The position numbers and the translations under genes are program-made. 15,116 nt of DNA from UBA6186 sp050012295 (GTDB taxonomy: Bacteria; Pseudomonadota; Gammaproteobacteria; UBA6186; Azoamicaceae). The notes under the pieces were generated by a model. It did no database searches and had not been told where the DNA came from. It saw nothing but the letters and a program-made list of their open reading frames with translations. The stretch is from contig JBEKHL010000037.1 of assembly GCA_050012295.1 (NCBI GenBank), forward strand, positions 1 through 15,116, given 5' to 3'. Below are positions 7,281 through 14,479 of the stretch, piece after piece. Positions within the stretch are counted from its first letter, which is position 1; every line of letters begins with the position of its first letter.

Positions 7281-9337
7281 ATACTTCAGAATTAGTAACA
7301 CCACAACACTTGGCATTAAAAGCAATTATTTATATTCGACAATCAACACTACACCAAACTATAACTAATCAAGAAAGCCTTAAATTACAATATGCACTTA
7401 AACAGCGAGCCATTGAACTTGGTTGGCAAGAAAATAATATTGATTTGATTGATTCTGATCTTGGCTTAACTGGAGCGGAAGCTAATCATCGTGAAGGATT
7501 TAAATATTTACTAACTCAAGTAACATTGGGTGAGGTAGGAATGATTTTATCATTTGATGTAACACGGCTATCTCGTAATTGTTCTGATTGGTATCCTTTA
7601 CTAGATCTGTGTGGTTATCGTCATTGCTTAATTGCTGATCGCGATGGCGTTTATGATCCTGGTAGCATAAACGGCCGTCTACTTCTTGGCTTAAAAGGCC
7701 AATTAGCAGAAGTAGAACTAAGTACCATTAGGGCGCGTATGACAGCTGGTTTATTAAATAAAGCTCAACGAGGAGAATTAGCTCTATCATTACCAGTAGG
7801 GTTACATCGTAATTGTTTGGAGCAAGTAGAAAAAGATCCTAATCGTGAAGTGCAAGAAAGTATCCAGCAAGTGTTTGAAGTTTTTCTGCGTAAAAGAACT
7901 ATTGCACAAACCTTGACTTATTTTAATAAACACGGGCTAATGATGCCACGTTATGATAAGTTTCGCCAATTACAATGGCGCAAACCAACTCTAGCTACCT
8001 TATCAAATGTTTTAAAAAATCCAGCATATGCAGGTATCTTTGTTTACGGCAAAACACGAACTTCAAAAATTGGACCAACAGCAACAGATAAAACAACTCG
8101 TAAGCTACCAAGAGAACAATGGAAAATTGTTGTTCCAGATAAATATCCAGCTTATATTTCTGTGGAAACATTTGATACAATCCAAGAAATGTTAAAACAA
8201 AATTACGCTGAATATACTAGAAATAAAACTCGCGGTGTTGCTCGTCCAGGAGCAGCGCTGTTACATGGTATTATTTATTGCGGTATTTGTGGCCATAAGA
8301 TGGTTGTACAATATAAGGGTGGAAATCGTTATTTGTGTAACTATCTTAGAGCCCAATACCATACACCTGTTTGTCAGTTTATTCCAGCAGATCCAACAGA
8401 TAAATATGTGATCAATATATTTTTTGAAGCTTTATCTCCAATAGAATTAGATGCCTATGAAGCTACTTTAAAAGGGCAAGATATAGAGAAACAATCCCTA
8501 CTTAAAGCGCAACAACAACAACTAGAACGATTACGCTATCAAGTAAAGTTTTCTGAAGCACAGTTTAACAAAGTTGATCCAGAAAATAGATTAGTTGCTG
8601 CTGAATTAGAAAAACGTTGGGAACAGGCTTTACGTGATCTTAATCAAGCAGAAAAAATTGCTGAAGAAAAATCTAAAGAAAAATGTTTTGTAGAAATTTC
8701 TGATGAAATGAAGGCTGCTTTTAAAAACATTGGCAAACAATTACCAACCATCTGGAATACACTATTGCGTACCCAACAAAAAAATTTTTTACGTTGTCTT
8801 ATTGATAAAGTAATTGTTCATCGCAAAGAACGAAGTTCTTTATCTATTCGAGTAGTATGGAAGGGCGGGGAAGTCACTACAGCGGTAATTAATATTAATG
8901 TTGGTTCTTTCAAAGAATTATCTTTTTCAAAAGAAATGGAGAAAAAAATTATTGCTCTAAGCCAACAGGGTAAAAAAGATAAATTTATTGCTCAACAATT
9001 AACATCTGAAGGTTATCGTTCTCCTATGAAAACTTATGTTTTACCTAGTACAGTACAAACCATTAGACTTAAACATGGTCTACTGCAAAATGAATCACAA
9101 TCACATCCGCTATATAAAGAAGGATATTTATCAGTAACTCAAATCGCAAAAAATTTAGAGGTAGATAAACATTGGGTTTATGATAGAATACATAATGGTA
9201 AAATCAAGATAATTAAGAATACAGAATTTGATACTTATTTGTTTCCCGATAGACACGAAACAATTAAGTTGCTTCGCCAGTTAAAAAATGGTCTTATATA
9301 TAATGTGGATTTTAGAGAGGAGTATCAAGATGCCTAA
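7277..9337 (+). CDS. Large serine recombinase
   Basis: A 686-aa site-specific recombinase. The N-terminal resolvase domain has IIYIRQST with nucleophile Ser23 and helper Arg21, then FDVTRLSRN near residue 95 and the long helix E of the family near GLKGQLAEVELSTIRARM. A recombinase domain follows (about 180-310, with LKNPAYAGIFVYGK), then a zinc ribbon with Cys335, Cys338, Cys354 and Cys366, and a coiled coil (~410-480). The C-terminal end adds two helix-turn-helix-like segments (ALSQQGKKDKFIAQQL and LSVTQIAKNLEVDKHWVYD), more than the usual integrase. The length is long for the class. The enzyme would cut at the 2-bp core and move the element. The start is coupled by ATGA to the small ORF; the stop overlaps, by 8 bp, the ATG that begins the DUF5372-like gene in the circle. 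Confidence 0.92.
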   Translation: MNTSELVTPQHLALKAIIYIRQSTLHQTITNQESLKLQYALKQRAIELGWQENNIDLIDSDLGLTGAEANHREGFKYLLTQVTLGEVGMILSFDVTRLSRNCSDWYPLLDLCGYRHCLIADRDGVYDPGSINGRLLLGLKGQLAEVELSTIRARMTAGLLNKAQRGELALSLPVGLHRNCLEQVEKDPNREVQESIQQVFEVFLRKRTIAQTLTYFNKHGLMMPRYDKFRQLQWRKPTLATLSNVLKNPAYAGIFVYGKTRTSKIGPTATDKTTRKLPREQWKIVVPDKYPAYISVETFDTIQEMLKQNYAEYTRNKTRGVARPGAALLHGIIYCGICGHKMVVQYKGGNRYLCNYLRAQYHTPVCQFIPADPTDKYVINIFFEALSPIELDAYEATLKGQDIEKQSLLKAQQQQLERLRYQVKFSEAQFNKVDPENRLVAAELEKRWEQALRDLNQAEKIAEEKSKEKCFVEISDEMKAAFKNIGKQLPTIWNTLLRTQQKNFLRCLIDKVIVHRKERSSLSIRVVWKGGEVTTAVININVGSFKELSFSKEMEKKIIALSQQGKKDKFIAQQLTSEGYRSPMKTYVLPSTVQTIRLKHGLLQNESQSHPLYKEGYLSVTQIAKNLEVDKHWVYDRIHNGKIKIIKNTEFDTYLFPDRHETIKLLRQLKNGLIYNVDFREEYQDA

Positions 9338-9339
9338 TC
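9318..9339 (+). promoter_or_regulatory. RBS and first codons of the split DUF5372-like gene, with the right attachment junction
   Basis: GAGGAG (ending 9322) lies 7 nt before ATG at 9330. The codons ATG CCT AAT C run to the TC core (9338-9339). In the integrated state the frame continues only a few codons into the intron (MPNQSKI, then stop). In the circle it continues into the ORF at 6724. The ATG overlaps the recombinase stop (TAA 9335-9337). Confidence 0.65.
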
Positions 9340-9909
9340 AAAGCAAGATTTAATATCACCCTCTAGTATCCATTGCGATGATTGTTTCCTGCATAACGCA
9401 AGAAAACATTGTGCAATGGCATCGGCACAGCTACGTTTAGGACGAAAACCATATGCATTATGATCTGCTATGGTTTCTGAGATAGGTTCAAGACCTAATA
9501 AGTGTAGAGCTTGTTGTCCTCTTTCAACCATACATGGTATTCCTAGCGGTCTCTGTTTACCGTTCTTTTTGGGTATATAAACACGTCTTAAAGCTTGTGG
9601 CTTATAGCCGCGCCTCTGTAGTAGTTTAACAGCATCCATCTTTTTCTTGGCAGTATTCCATACAACTCCGTCTATTCCCGGCGTTTTGCTTCCTTTATTA
9701 CTAGACACTCGTTTAACTGCTAATAATTTAGCACTATACGAGTGGGTAAGGATCCATTGCAGAGATTTAGCTCTACTATGTTTCCCTTCTCTTATGGCCT
9801 TTGCAATACGCATTTGCAGCCTTCGTACTAGTTTCTCTACGGTTTGCCAATGAATGACATCCCAAGATGGAAACTTAGTTGAGGCCGCACCAGTTATTTC
9901 TACTGTCAT
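9334..9909 (-). pseudogene. Group II intron RT/maturase, N-terminal fragment (ltrA-like)
   Basis: The first 191 residues of the intron RT start at ATG 9909 with GAGGAG 6 nt upstream. The RT0/RT1 segments TPGIDGVVW and RRVYIPKKNGKQRPLGIP are present, then RT2 (YGFRPKRSCADAI) and motif A/RT3 (ILEGDIKSCFD) with first catalytic Asp185. The reading frame stops at once after Asp191 at a TAG supplied by the inserted element (9336-9334). It lacks YADD and domain X, so it cannot be active alone. The other half continues at 6723 on the same strand. Confidence 0.88.
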
Positions 9910-10493
9910 TTGCTTCTCCTCATTCTGATGGTTCTACTAATTCTCTTGCAACAAGAGACCAGTCGGACGTCAGCTCGCTTTCGCGTCTGGTAACATTAAA
10001 ACCAGTATCCATACCATTACAGTACGGCATTCGCTTCTTCCAACATCCCAATCTTGCACTACTAACCAGACTATCTTACGATCGGCTGTCCCTTACGGGA
10101 AAGTAGTACAAGGTTTCCATGTTCCGCACACATCGCGTTACTGGTTTAGGCGCCTGCTATGGAGCGAGAAGATATTTGGTCACGAGAAGACACACCCAGA
10201 TTCTTCTCCATCTTCTGTTGCCTGTTTTGGCCAGAGTATAATAAACCATTTCTACTCTTTGTAATGTTACGCTCCTTTGGCAGATTCACGTATGTTCGCC
10301 ATGCCAATTCTCTAGCACTTACCCAATCATGGTTACCAGGAAGATGCTCCTCTCACGATTTGCATCCCGCCTTGCGGCTTTGTTACATTGTCAGGATCGC
10401 TCTTTATTCAGATCCCTAGAGTCACTCGGTGACACAAGTGGTTCTCTCTTACTTATCGCGGAGAACAGCGATGTGTGCAACCTCATGTCGCAC
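9910..10493 (-). ncRNA. Group II intron 5' region (domain I and following)
   Basis: This is the structured RNA from the GTGCG 5' splice site to the RT start; no gene is expected. A perfect 7-bp stem, GAGAAGA/TCTTCTC (10184-10190 with 10202-10208), carries an 11-nt loop ATCTGGGTGTG on the minus strand. Its TGGGT (10198-10194) can pair with ACCCA at the end of the 5' exon (10494-10498), so it is a good EBS1 candidate. TTACA further 5' in the intron could pair with TGTAA of the exon as EBS2, though AT-rich 5-mers occur by chance. Open frames on the plus strand here are shadows. Confidence 0.7.
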
Positions 10494-10550
10494 TGGGTTT
10501 CCTTACATTTATTAAATTTCCACAATTTACTAATAACGAGCTCTCCAAGC

Positions 10551-10578
10551 TTGATAAATGTTAATTTTATAATACAAT
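10551..10578 (+). promoter_or_regulatory. Sigma70-type promoter of the effector-like gene
   Basis: TTGATA (10551-10556) and TACAAT (10573-10578) are 16 bp apart, each one mismatch from consensus. The intron inserted 58 bp upstream and left it intact. The leader to ATG 10620 would be ~35 nt. Confidence 0.55.
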
Positions 10579-10619
10579 AAAAATCAAAGATATTAAGAAA
10601 TTCAGTGGAGATCAAAGGT

Positions 10620-11321
10620 ATGCTAGATATCAATACTATAGAAGACACAGATGTTAATATAGTTGTTACTGCTATGGATGATTTAGTAAAAAATAATTCA
10701 GGTTTGTTATCTAATGGTAATGTTCATGGTTATACTAGAGCATTAGGGGTGGTATGTAGAGAAGTTTGTTTAAGGTTAGATGATAAATATAAAATATCTG
10801 ATCCAGCTAATAAAGATTTTGAAAATACCTGTCAGCAGATTTTAGCGCTTGCTGGAGCCATGGGAGAAAGCCAAGCAATTGTGGATATAATAACAAGAGT
10901 GTTAAATACTATTAGAAGCTCTAATAACACCATAGAGCCAGAAACAGGATTAAATGTTAGAGATTTACTAGTGCGTGCTTGGAGTGTAGCTAATAATTTG
11001 TTAGTGGCTCCGGAAGAAAAAAATGTAATTATTATTAATATTACAGATAATATATTAACCAATGGAGGATGTTTAGCTGGTATTAGCGGTCGGTTAGCCC
11101 ACATATATTGTAGTAATATAAGAACTATTTTAGAAAAAGGTAAACAAGAGAATAGCGAAGAAGAAAGAAGCCATAAAAGAAGACGTACAGAAGAACCAGT
11201 AATATTTAGTGGTACTGTAAGTTCATCTATACCGTCAACCAAAGAAGAAGAAAATGTTCATTTAGCATTGGCGTTGAGTGTTTCTGCGGTCTCTAATCCG
11301 AAATCACCAAAACAATTTTAA
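10620..11321 (+). CDS. Candidate effector with NLS-like cluster and ubiquitin-interacting motif
   Basis: A 233-aa protein. I chose ATG 10620 over an in-frame GTG at 10605 because the GTGGAG there serves as the RBS (GGAG, 9 nt ahead). Residues 1-165 form an all-helical, mostly soluble domain I do not recognise. A Glu/Ser-rich linker follows, then HKRRR (185-189), a basic cluster preceded by KGK 11 residues earlier, like a bipartite NLS. Near the end EEENVHLALALSVSA (209-223) fits the UIM pattern: three acidic residues, a hydrophobic one, then Ala216 and Ser220 at the conserved spacing. There is no signal peptide, so type IV or another contact-dependent secretion would be needed. The gene has its own promoter; its 3' end overlaps brnQ by 18 bp, converging. 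Function in the host is inference. Confidence 0.78.
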   Translation: MLDINTIEDTDVNIVVTAMDDLVKNNSGLLSNGNVHGYTRALGVVCREVCLRLDDKYKISDPANKDFENTCQQILALAGAMGESQAIVDIITRVLNTIRSSNNTIEPETGLNVRDLLVRAWSVANNLLVAPEEKNVIIINITDNILTNGGCLAGISGRLAHIYCSNIRTILEKGKQENSEEERSHKRRRTEEPVIFSGTVSSSIPSTKEEENVHLALALSVSAVSNPKSPKQF

Positions 11322-12461
11322 AATCATTATGGCAGATATCCCATAAAATGCATATATTTTAAATTGATATTGTTTACGTGTAACAATACCTAATATTGTT
11401 AATGCGATAATGCCTGGGTAGGAAATTTCTAGTGCTGGAGCTAAAAAAGCCGCAATTCCCCTAAAATCAAGTAAGGATATTAAAAAAGATACCGAGGTTG
11501 TGCCAGTTAAAACTAATGGGAATTTGTTATCTTGAAATTTAAATAAAGAGCATAAATATCTGGCATAAATGTTATTAAGAGCTACTGCTGTAGTTAAGCA
11601 TGAAAACAACATAGCAATACCAATAAAAAGAGTGGCATTGTCACCCATAATATGTTTTGCGATAGTAGGTAACATAAATTCTGGCTTAACATTGGTAGTT
11701 AAATCGGCATAGTGGGCGCCTAAAAAGACAAACCCTAAGTAAATAAGTGCTAATAAAGTGGCTCCTAAGATACTGGATTTAATCGCAAATTTTAATGTGT
11801 CTATAGGGGTTGCGTTGGGCATTATCTTTTGAATTTGGGCAAATGTTAAGGCAGAAAAGAAAAATGCAGCAAATAAATCCATGGTTTGATATCCAGTTAA
11901 AAACCCATCATAGAATGCTTTTGTTGGTTTAACATCTTGTATGTGTGGCAGTGGATTGTGTAAGATGCCGGTGATAATTAATACTATTAAGGTAATTAAA
12001 AGTACTGGACTCATCCATTTGCCAAGTATATTAATCATACGTTGATCTTTAAGACAAAAGAAAAAGGTAATTATGCAAAATAATATGCTAAAAACAATAA
12101 GAGACATTTGTGGCATAAGATAACTCATGCCGCCGTGTGCAACGGTAATGCATCTTGGAACAACCCCAAAAGAACCAAGTAACGATAAAGTAAATAAAGG
12201 TAATAGTATTTTAGCAACAGAGCCTGCTTCCGCGAAAAATGAATGATAATTACCTTTATGTAACTTAATGACAAAAAGTCCCAAAAATGGCAGAATGATT
12301 CCAGTAATAAATAATCCTATAAAACCTAAAAACCAATAAGTTCCAGTTATTTGTCCAATTTTTATGGGGAATACTAAATTGCCAGATCCAAAAAACATTG
12401 CAAAAAGGGCAAAACCATAAATTAAAATTAACGAATATCTTTGCATAATTGTGTCTCTCAT
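11304..12461 (-). CDS. brnQ: Branched-chain amino acid:cation symporter BrnQ
   Basis: This inner-membrane carrier imports Leu, Ile and Val, fitting a host-dependent cell that takes amino acids from its surroundings. The 385 residues hold some ten to twelve hydrophobic segments. The family signature FAMFFGSGNLVFP lies at residues 19-31, and the later segments (GVVPRCITVAHGGM, FFFSALTFAQIQKIMPN, FLAPALEISYPGIIAL) are also BrnQ-like. It is some 50 residues shorter than the E. coli protein, mostly in loops. The start overlaps the uvrB stop as TAATG (12463-12459) with no own RBS, so translation is probably coupled to uvrB; a second Met five codons in is a less likely start. The end overlaps the convergent effector-like gene by 18 bp. 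Confidence 0.9.
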   Translation of the reverse strand: MRDTIMQRYSLILIYGFALFAMFFGSGNLVFPIKIGQITGTYWFLGFIGLFITGIILPFLGLFVIKLHKGNYHSFFAEAGSVAKILLPLFTLSLLGSFGVVPRCITVAHGGMSYLMPQMSLIVFSILFCIITFFFCLKDQRMINILGKWMSPVLLITLIVLIITGILHNPLPHIQDVKPTKAFYDGFLTGYQTMDLFAAFFFSALTFAQIQKIMPNATPIDTLKFAIKSSILGATLLALIYLGFVFLGAHYADLTTNVKPEFMLPTIAKHIMGDNATLFIGIAMLFSCLTTAVALNNIYARYLCSLFKFQDNKFPLVLTGTTSVSFLISLLDFRGIAAFLAPALEISYPGIIALTILGIVTRKQYQFKIYAFYGISAIMILKLFW

Positions 12462-14479
12462 TAAATTTTAATAATATTTTTCTTAAGTAAAGCAATATGA
12501 TCTCGAATTTTTGCGGCTTGTTCAAATTCTAATTTTTTTGCTAAGGTTTGCATTTGTTTTTCTAATTTAGCTATTTGTTTAGTAAAATCTTTAATAGATT
12601 GAATTTGAATTGTATCTGCTTCAATATTAATATCATCAAATTTTTCTAAATCGTGTTTGGCATGTCGCGAGTTAGCTTCTAATATATCTATAACAGATTT
12701 TTTTATAGTTGTAGGAGTAATCCCATGTTTAAGGTTAAATTCTTCTTGAATAATTTTACGTCTAGTAGTTTCTTCGATAGCTTTTTGCATAGAAGGAGTT
12801 ATTTTGTCAGCATATAGAATTACGGTGCCATTAATATGTCTAGCTGCTCGACCGATGGTTTGAATTAATGCGCGAGCAGATCTTAAAAAACCTTCGCGAT
12901 CTGCATCGAAAATAGCTACTAATGATACTTCTGGTAAATCTAAACCTTCTCGTAATAAATTAATTCCAACTAAAACATCGATTTTACCAGTGCGTAAATC
13001 TTTAATTATTTCCATGCGTTCTACGGTGTCGATATCCGAGTGTAAGTAACGAACTTTGATGTTTTTATCGCTTAAATAAGTGCTCAAATTTTCGGAGAAT
13101 TTTTTTGTTAACGTAGTAATTAAAACGCGTTCGTTGTTATTAATACGTTGGTTAATTTCTACTAATACATCTTCAACTTGGCTGTTTACTGGTCTAACGA
13201 TTATGGTTGGATCTAATAATCCAGTTGGACGTACTACTTGTTCAACAATTTGAGTGGAATTTGCTAGTTCGTAATCTCCTGGAGTTGCTGAAACATAAAT
13301 AGTAGGTGGTTGTAATAGTACAAATTCTTCGAATTTTAATGGTCTATTGTCTAATGCTGACGGCAACCTAAATCCATAATTTACTAAATTTTCTTTGCGT
13401 GATCTATCTCCATGATACATGGCATTTAATTGTGGAATAGTTACATGGGATTCATCAATAATTAACAATGCATCTTTTGGCAAATAATCTACTAAAGTAG
13501 TAGGTGCCGAACCTTTGATTCGATTGTTTAACAGCGCAGAATAGTTCTCTATTCCGGTACAGTACCCTATTTCTTGCATCATTTCTATATCGTAATATGT
13601 TCTTTGTTCGATGCGTTGAGCTTCGATAAGTTTATTTTGATTTTTAAAGGTAGAAATTTGTAAATCTAATTCTATTTTTATTTTTTCGATTGCTTGTAAA
13701 ACTTGTTCTTTTGGAGTTGCGTAATGGCTTTTTGGGTAGATTGTAATTCTTGGTAAATCGCTTTGTATAATTTTACCGGTTAAAGGATCAAAGGTGGTGA
13801 TTTTTTCTATTTCGTTTCCGAACAGTTGTAATCTAATTGCTACGGTTTCGCTTTCTGCAGGAAAAATATCTATGGTGTCGCCACGCACCCTAAATGTTGC
13901 TTGTTTAAAGTTTGCGTCATTTCTAGTATATTGTAATTCCGCTAGTTTTTTTAGTAATTTTCTTTGATCAATTATGTCGTTTCGATCGATATGTAAGATC
14001 ATAGTTAAATAGGTTTTAGGATCGCCCAAACCATAAATTGCGGAAACGGTTGCAACTATTATAGCGTCATTACGTTCTAATAATGCTTTAGTAGCAGAAA
14101 GGCGCATTCTATCTAAATGTTCGTTTATAGCAGCATCTTTTTCTATGTACGTGTCGGTATTTGGTACATACGCTTCTGGTTGGTAATAATCATAATAAGA
14201 AACAAAATATTCCACAGCATTTTTTGGGAAGAAGGTTTTCATTTCACCATAAAGTTGTGCTGCTAAAGCTTTATTGGGAGCTAAAATTAAAGCAGGTTTT
14301 TGTAGTTGATTTATTACGTTAGCAATAGTGAAAGTTTTTCCAGAACCGGTTACCCCTAATAAGGTTTGACGGGTAAATTTTTGTTGTAAACCAGTTATTA
14401 ATTGGCTAATAGCTTTTGGTTGAGCTCCTGCGGGTTTATATTCACTATGTAATGTAAATTTAGATTTTAATTTATTCAT
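12461..14479 (-). CDS. uvrB: Excinuclease ABC subunit B
   Basis: UvrB takes damaged DNA from UvrA, verifies the lesion by its weak helicase activity and recruits UvrC for incision. The 672-aa length is normal. Walker A is GVTGSGKT (42-49). The beta-hairpin that inserts between the strands is YYDYYQPEAYVP (95-106), and the DEAD-type box is DESH (342-345). The late helicase motifs include GINLLREGLDLPEVSLV and QTIGRAARH. The C-terminal UVR domain (ITKLEKQM-like, residues ~632-665) that binds UvrC is present. It sits in an overlapping chain: 8 bp with the upstream membrane-protein gene and TAATG with brnQ. All motifs are intact and I see no oddity. Confidence 0.97.
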   Translation of the reverse strand: MNKLKSKFTLHSEYKPAGAQPKAISQLITGLQQKFTRQTLLGVTGSGKTFTIANVINQLQKPALILAPNKALAAQLYGEMKTFFPKNAVEYFVSYYDYYQPEAYVPNTDTYIEKDAAINEHLDRMRLSATKALLERNDAIIVATVSAIYGLGDPKTYLTMILHIDRNDIIDQRKLLKKLAELQYTRNDANFKQATFRVRGDTIDIFPAESETVAIRLQLFGNEIEKITTFDPLTGKIIQSDLPRITIYPKSHYATPKEQVLQAIEKIKIELDLQISTFKNQNKLIEAQRIEQRTYYDIEMMQEIGYCTGIENYSALLNNRIKGSAPTTLVDYLPKDALLIIDESHVTIPQLNAMYHGDRSRKENLVNYGFRLPSALDNRPLKFEEFVLLQPPTIYVSATPGDYELANSTQIVEQVVRPTGLLDPTIIVRPVNSQVEDVLVEINQRINNNERVLITTLTKKFSENLSTYLSDKNIKVRYLHSDIDTVERMEIIKDLRTGKIDVLVGINLLREGLDLPEVSLVAIFDADREGFLRSARALIQTIGRAARHINGTVILYADKITPSMQKAIEETTRRKIIQEEFNLKHGITPTTIKKSVIDILEANSRHAKHDLEKFDDINIEADTIQIQSIKDFTKQIAKLEKQMQTLAKKLEFEQAAKIRDHIALLKKNIIKI

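Larger units (their letters stand above)
6724..9339 (+). mobile_element. Serine-recombinase element (2,616 bp) inside the intron RT gene
   Basis: The element carries, on the plus strand, a start-less DUF5372-like ORF, two small ORFs and a large serine recombinase, opposite to the host intron. No terminal inverted repeats and no target duplication longer than the 2-bp TC core are seen, which fits serine-recombinase site-specific integration, not a DDE transposase. Removing it leaves the RT codons TCT TGC TTT GAC AAA ATC (S-C-F-D-K-I) in perfect frame. Both RT halves remain open, so the insertion is probably recent. The element is more AT-rich than the intron, close to the chromosomal genes. 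Confidence 0.85.
5690..10493 (-). mobile_element. Group II intron, interrupted by a serine-recombinase element
   Basis: A retroelement on the minus strand. The 5' end begins GTGCGACATGAGG (10493 downward), matching the group II GUGYG consensus. The 3' end is domain VI ending CTCGAC at 5690, giving the AY terminus. Domain I-IV RNA lies at 9910-10493, and the RT/maturase ORF sits in two pieces (9909-9334 and 6723-5821). Without the 2,616-bp insert the intron would be 2,188 bp, a normal size for an ORF-bearing bacterial intron. It is visibly less AT-rich than its flanks, a sign of transfer. The exons are intergenic: upstream TGTAAGGAAACCCA and downstream AACAAAACC on the minus strand. No gene is visibly broken by it. 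Confidence 0.88.

Noticed and set aside
9879..10580. Several plus-strand frames of 75-86 codons across the intron 5' region
   Set aside because: They lie antisense to structured intron RNA, have no RBS or recognisable domain, and follow from the lower AT content of the intron.
10832..11242. 136-codon minus-strand frame opposite the effector-like gene
   Set aside because: The plus-strand gene has a promoter, an RBS and recognisable motifs; this frame has none and is its shadow.
12265..12525. 86-codon minus-strand frame over the uvrB/brnQ junction
   Set aside because: It is out of frame with two well-supported overlapping genes and shows no family resemblance.
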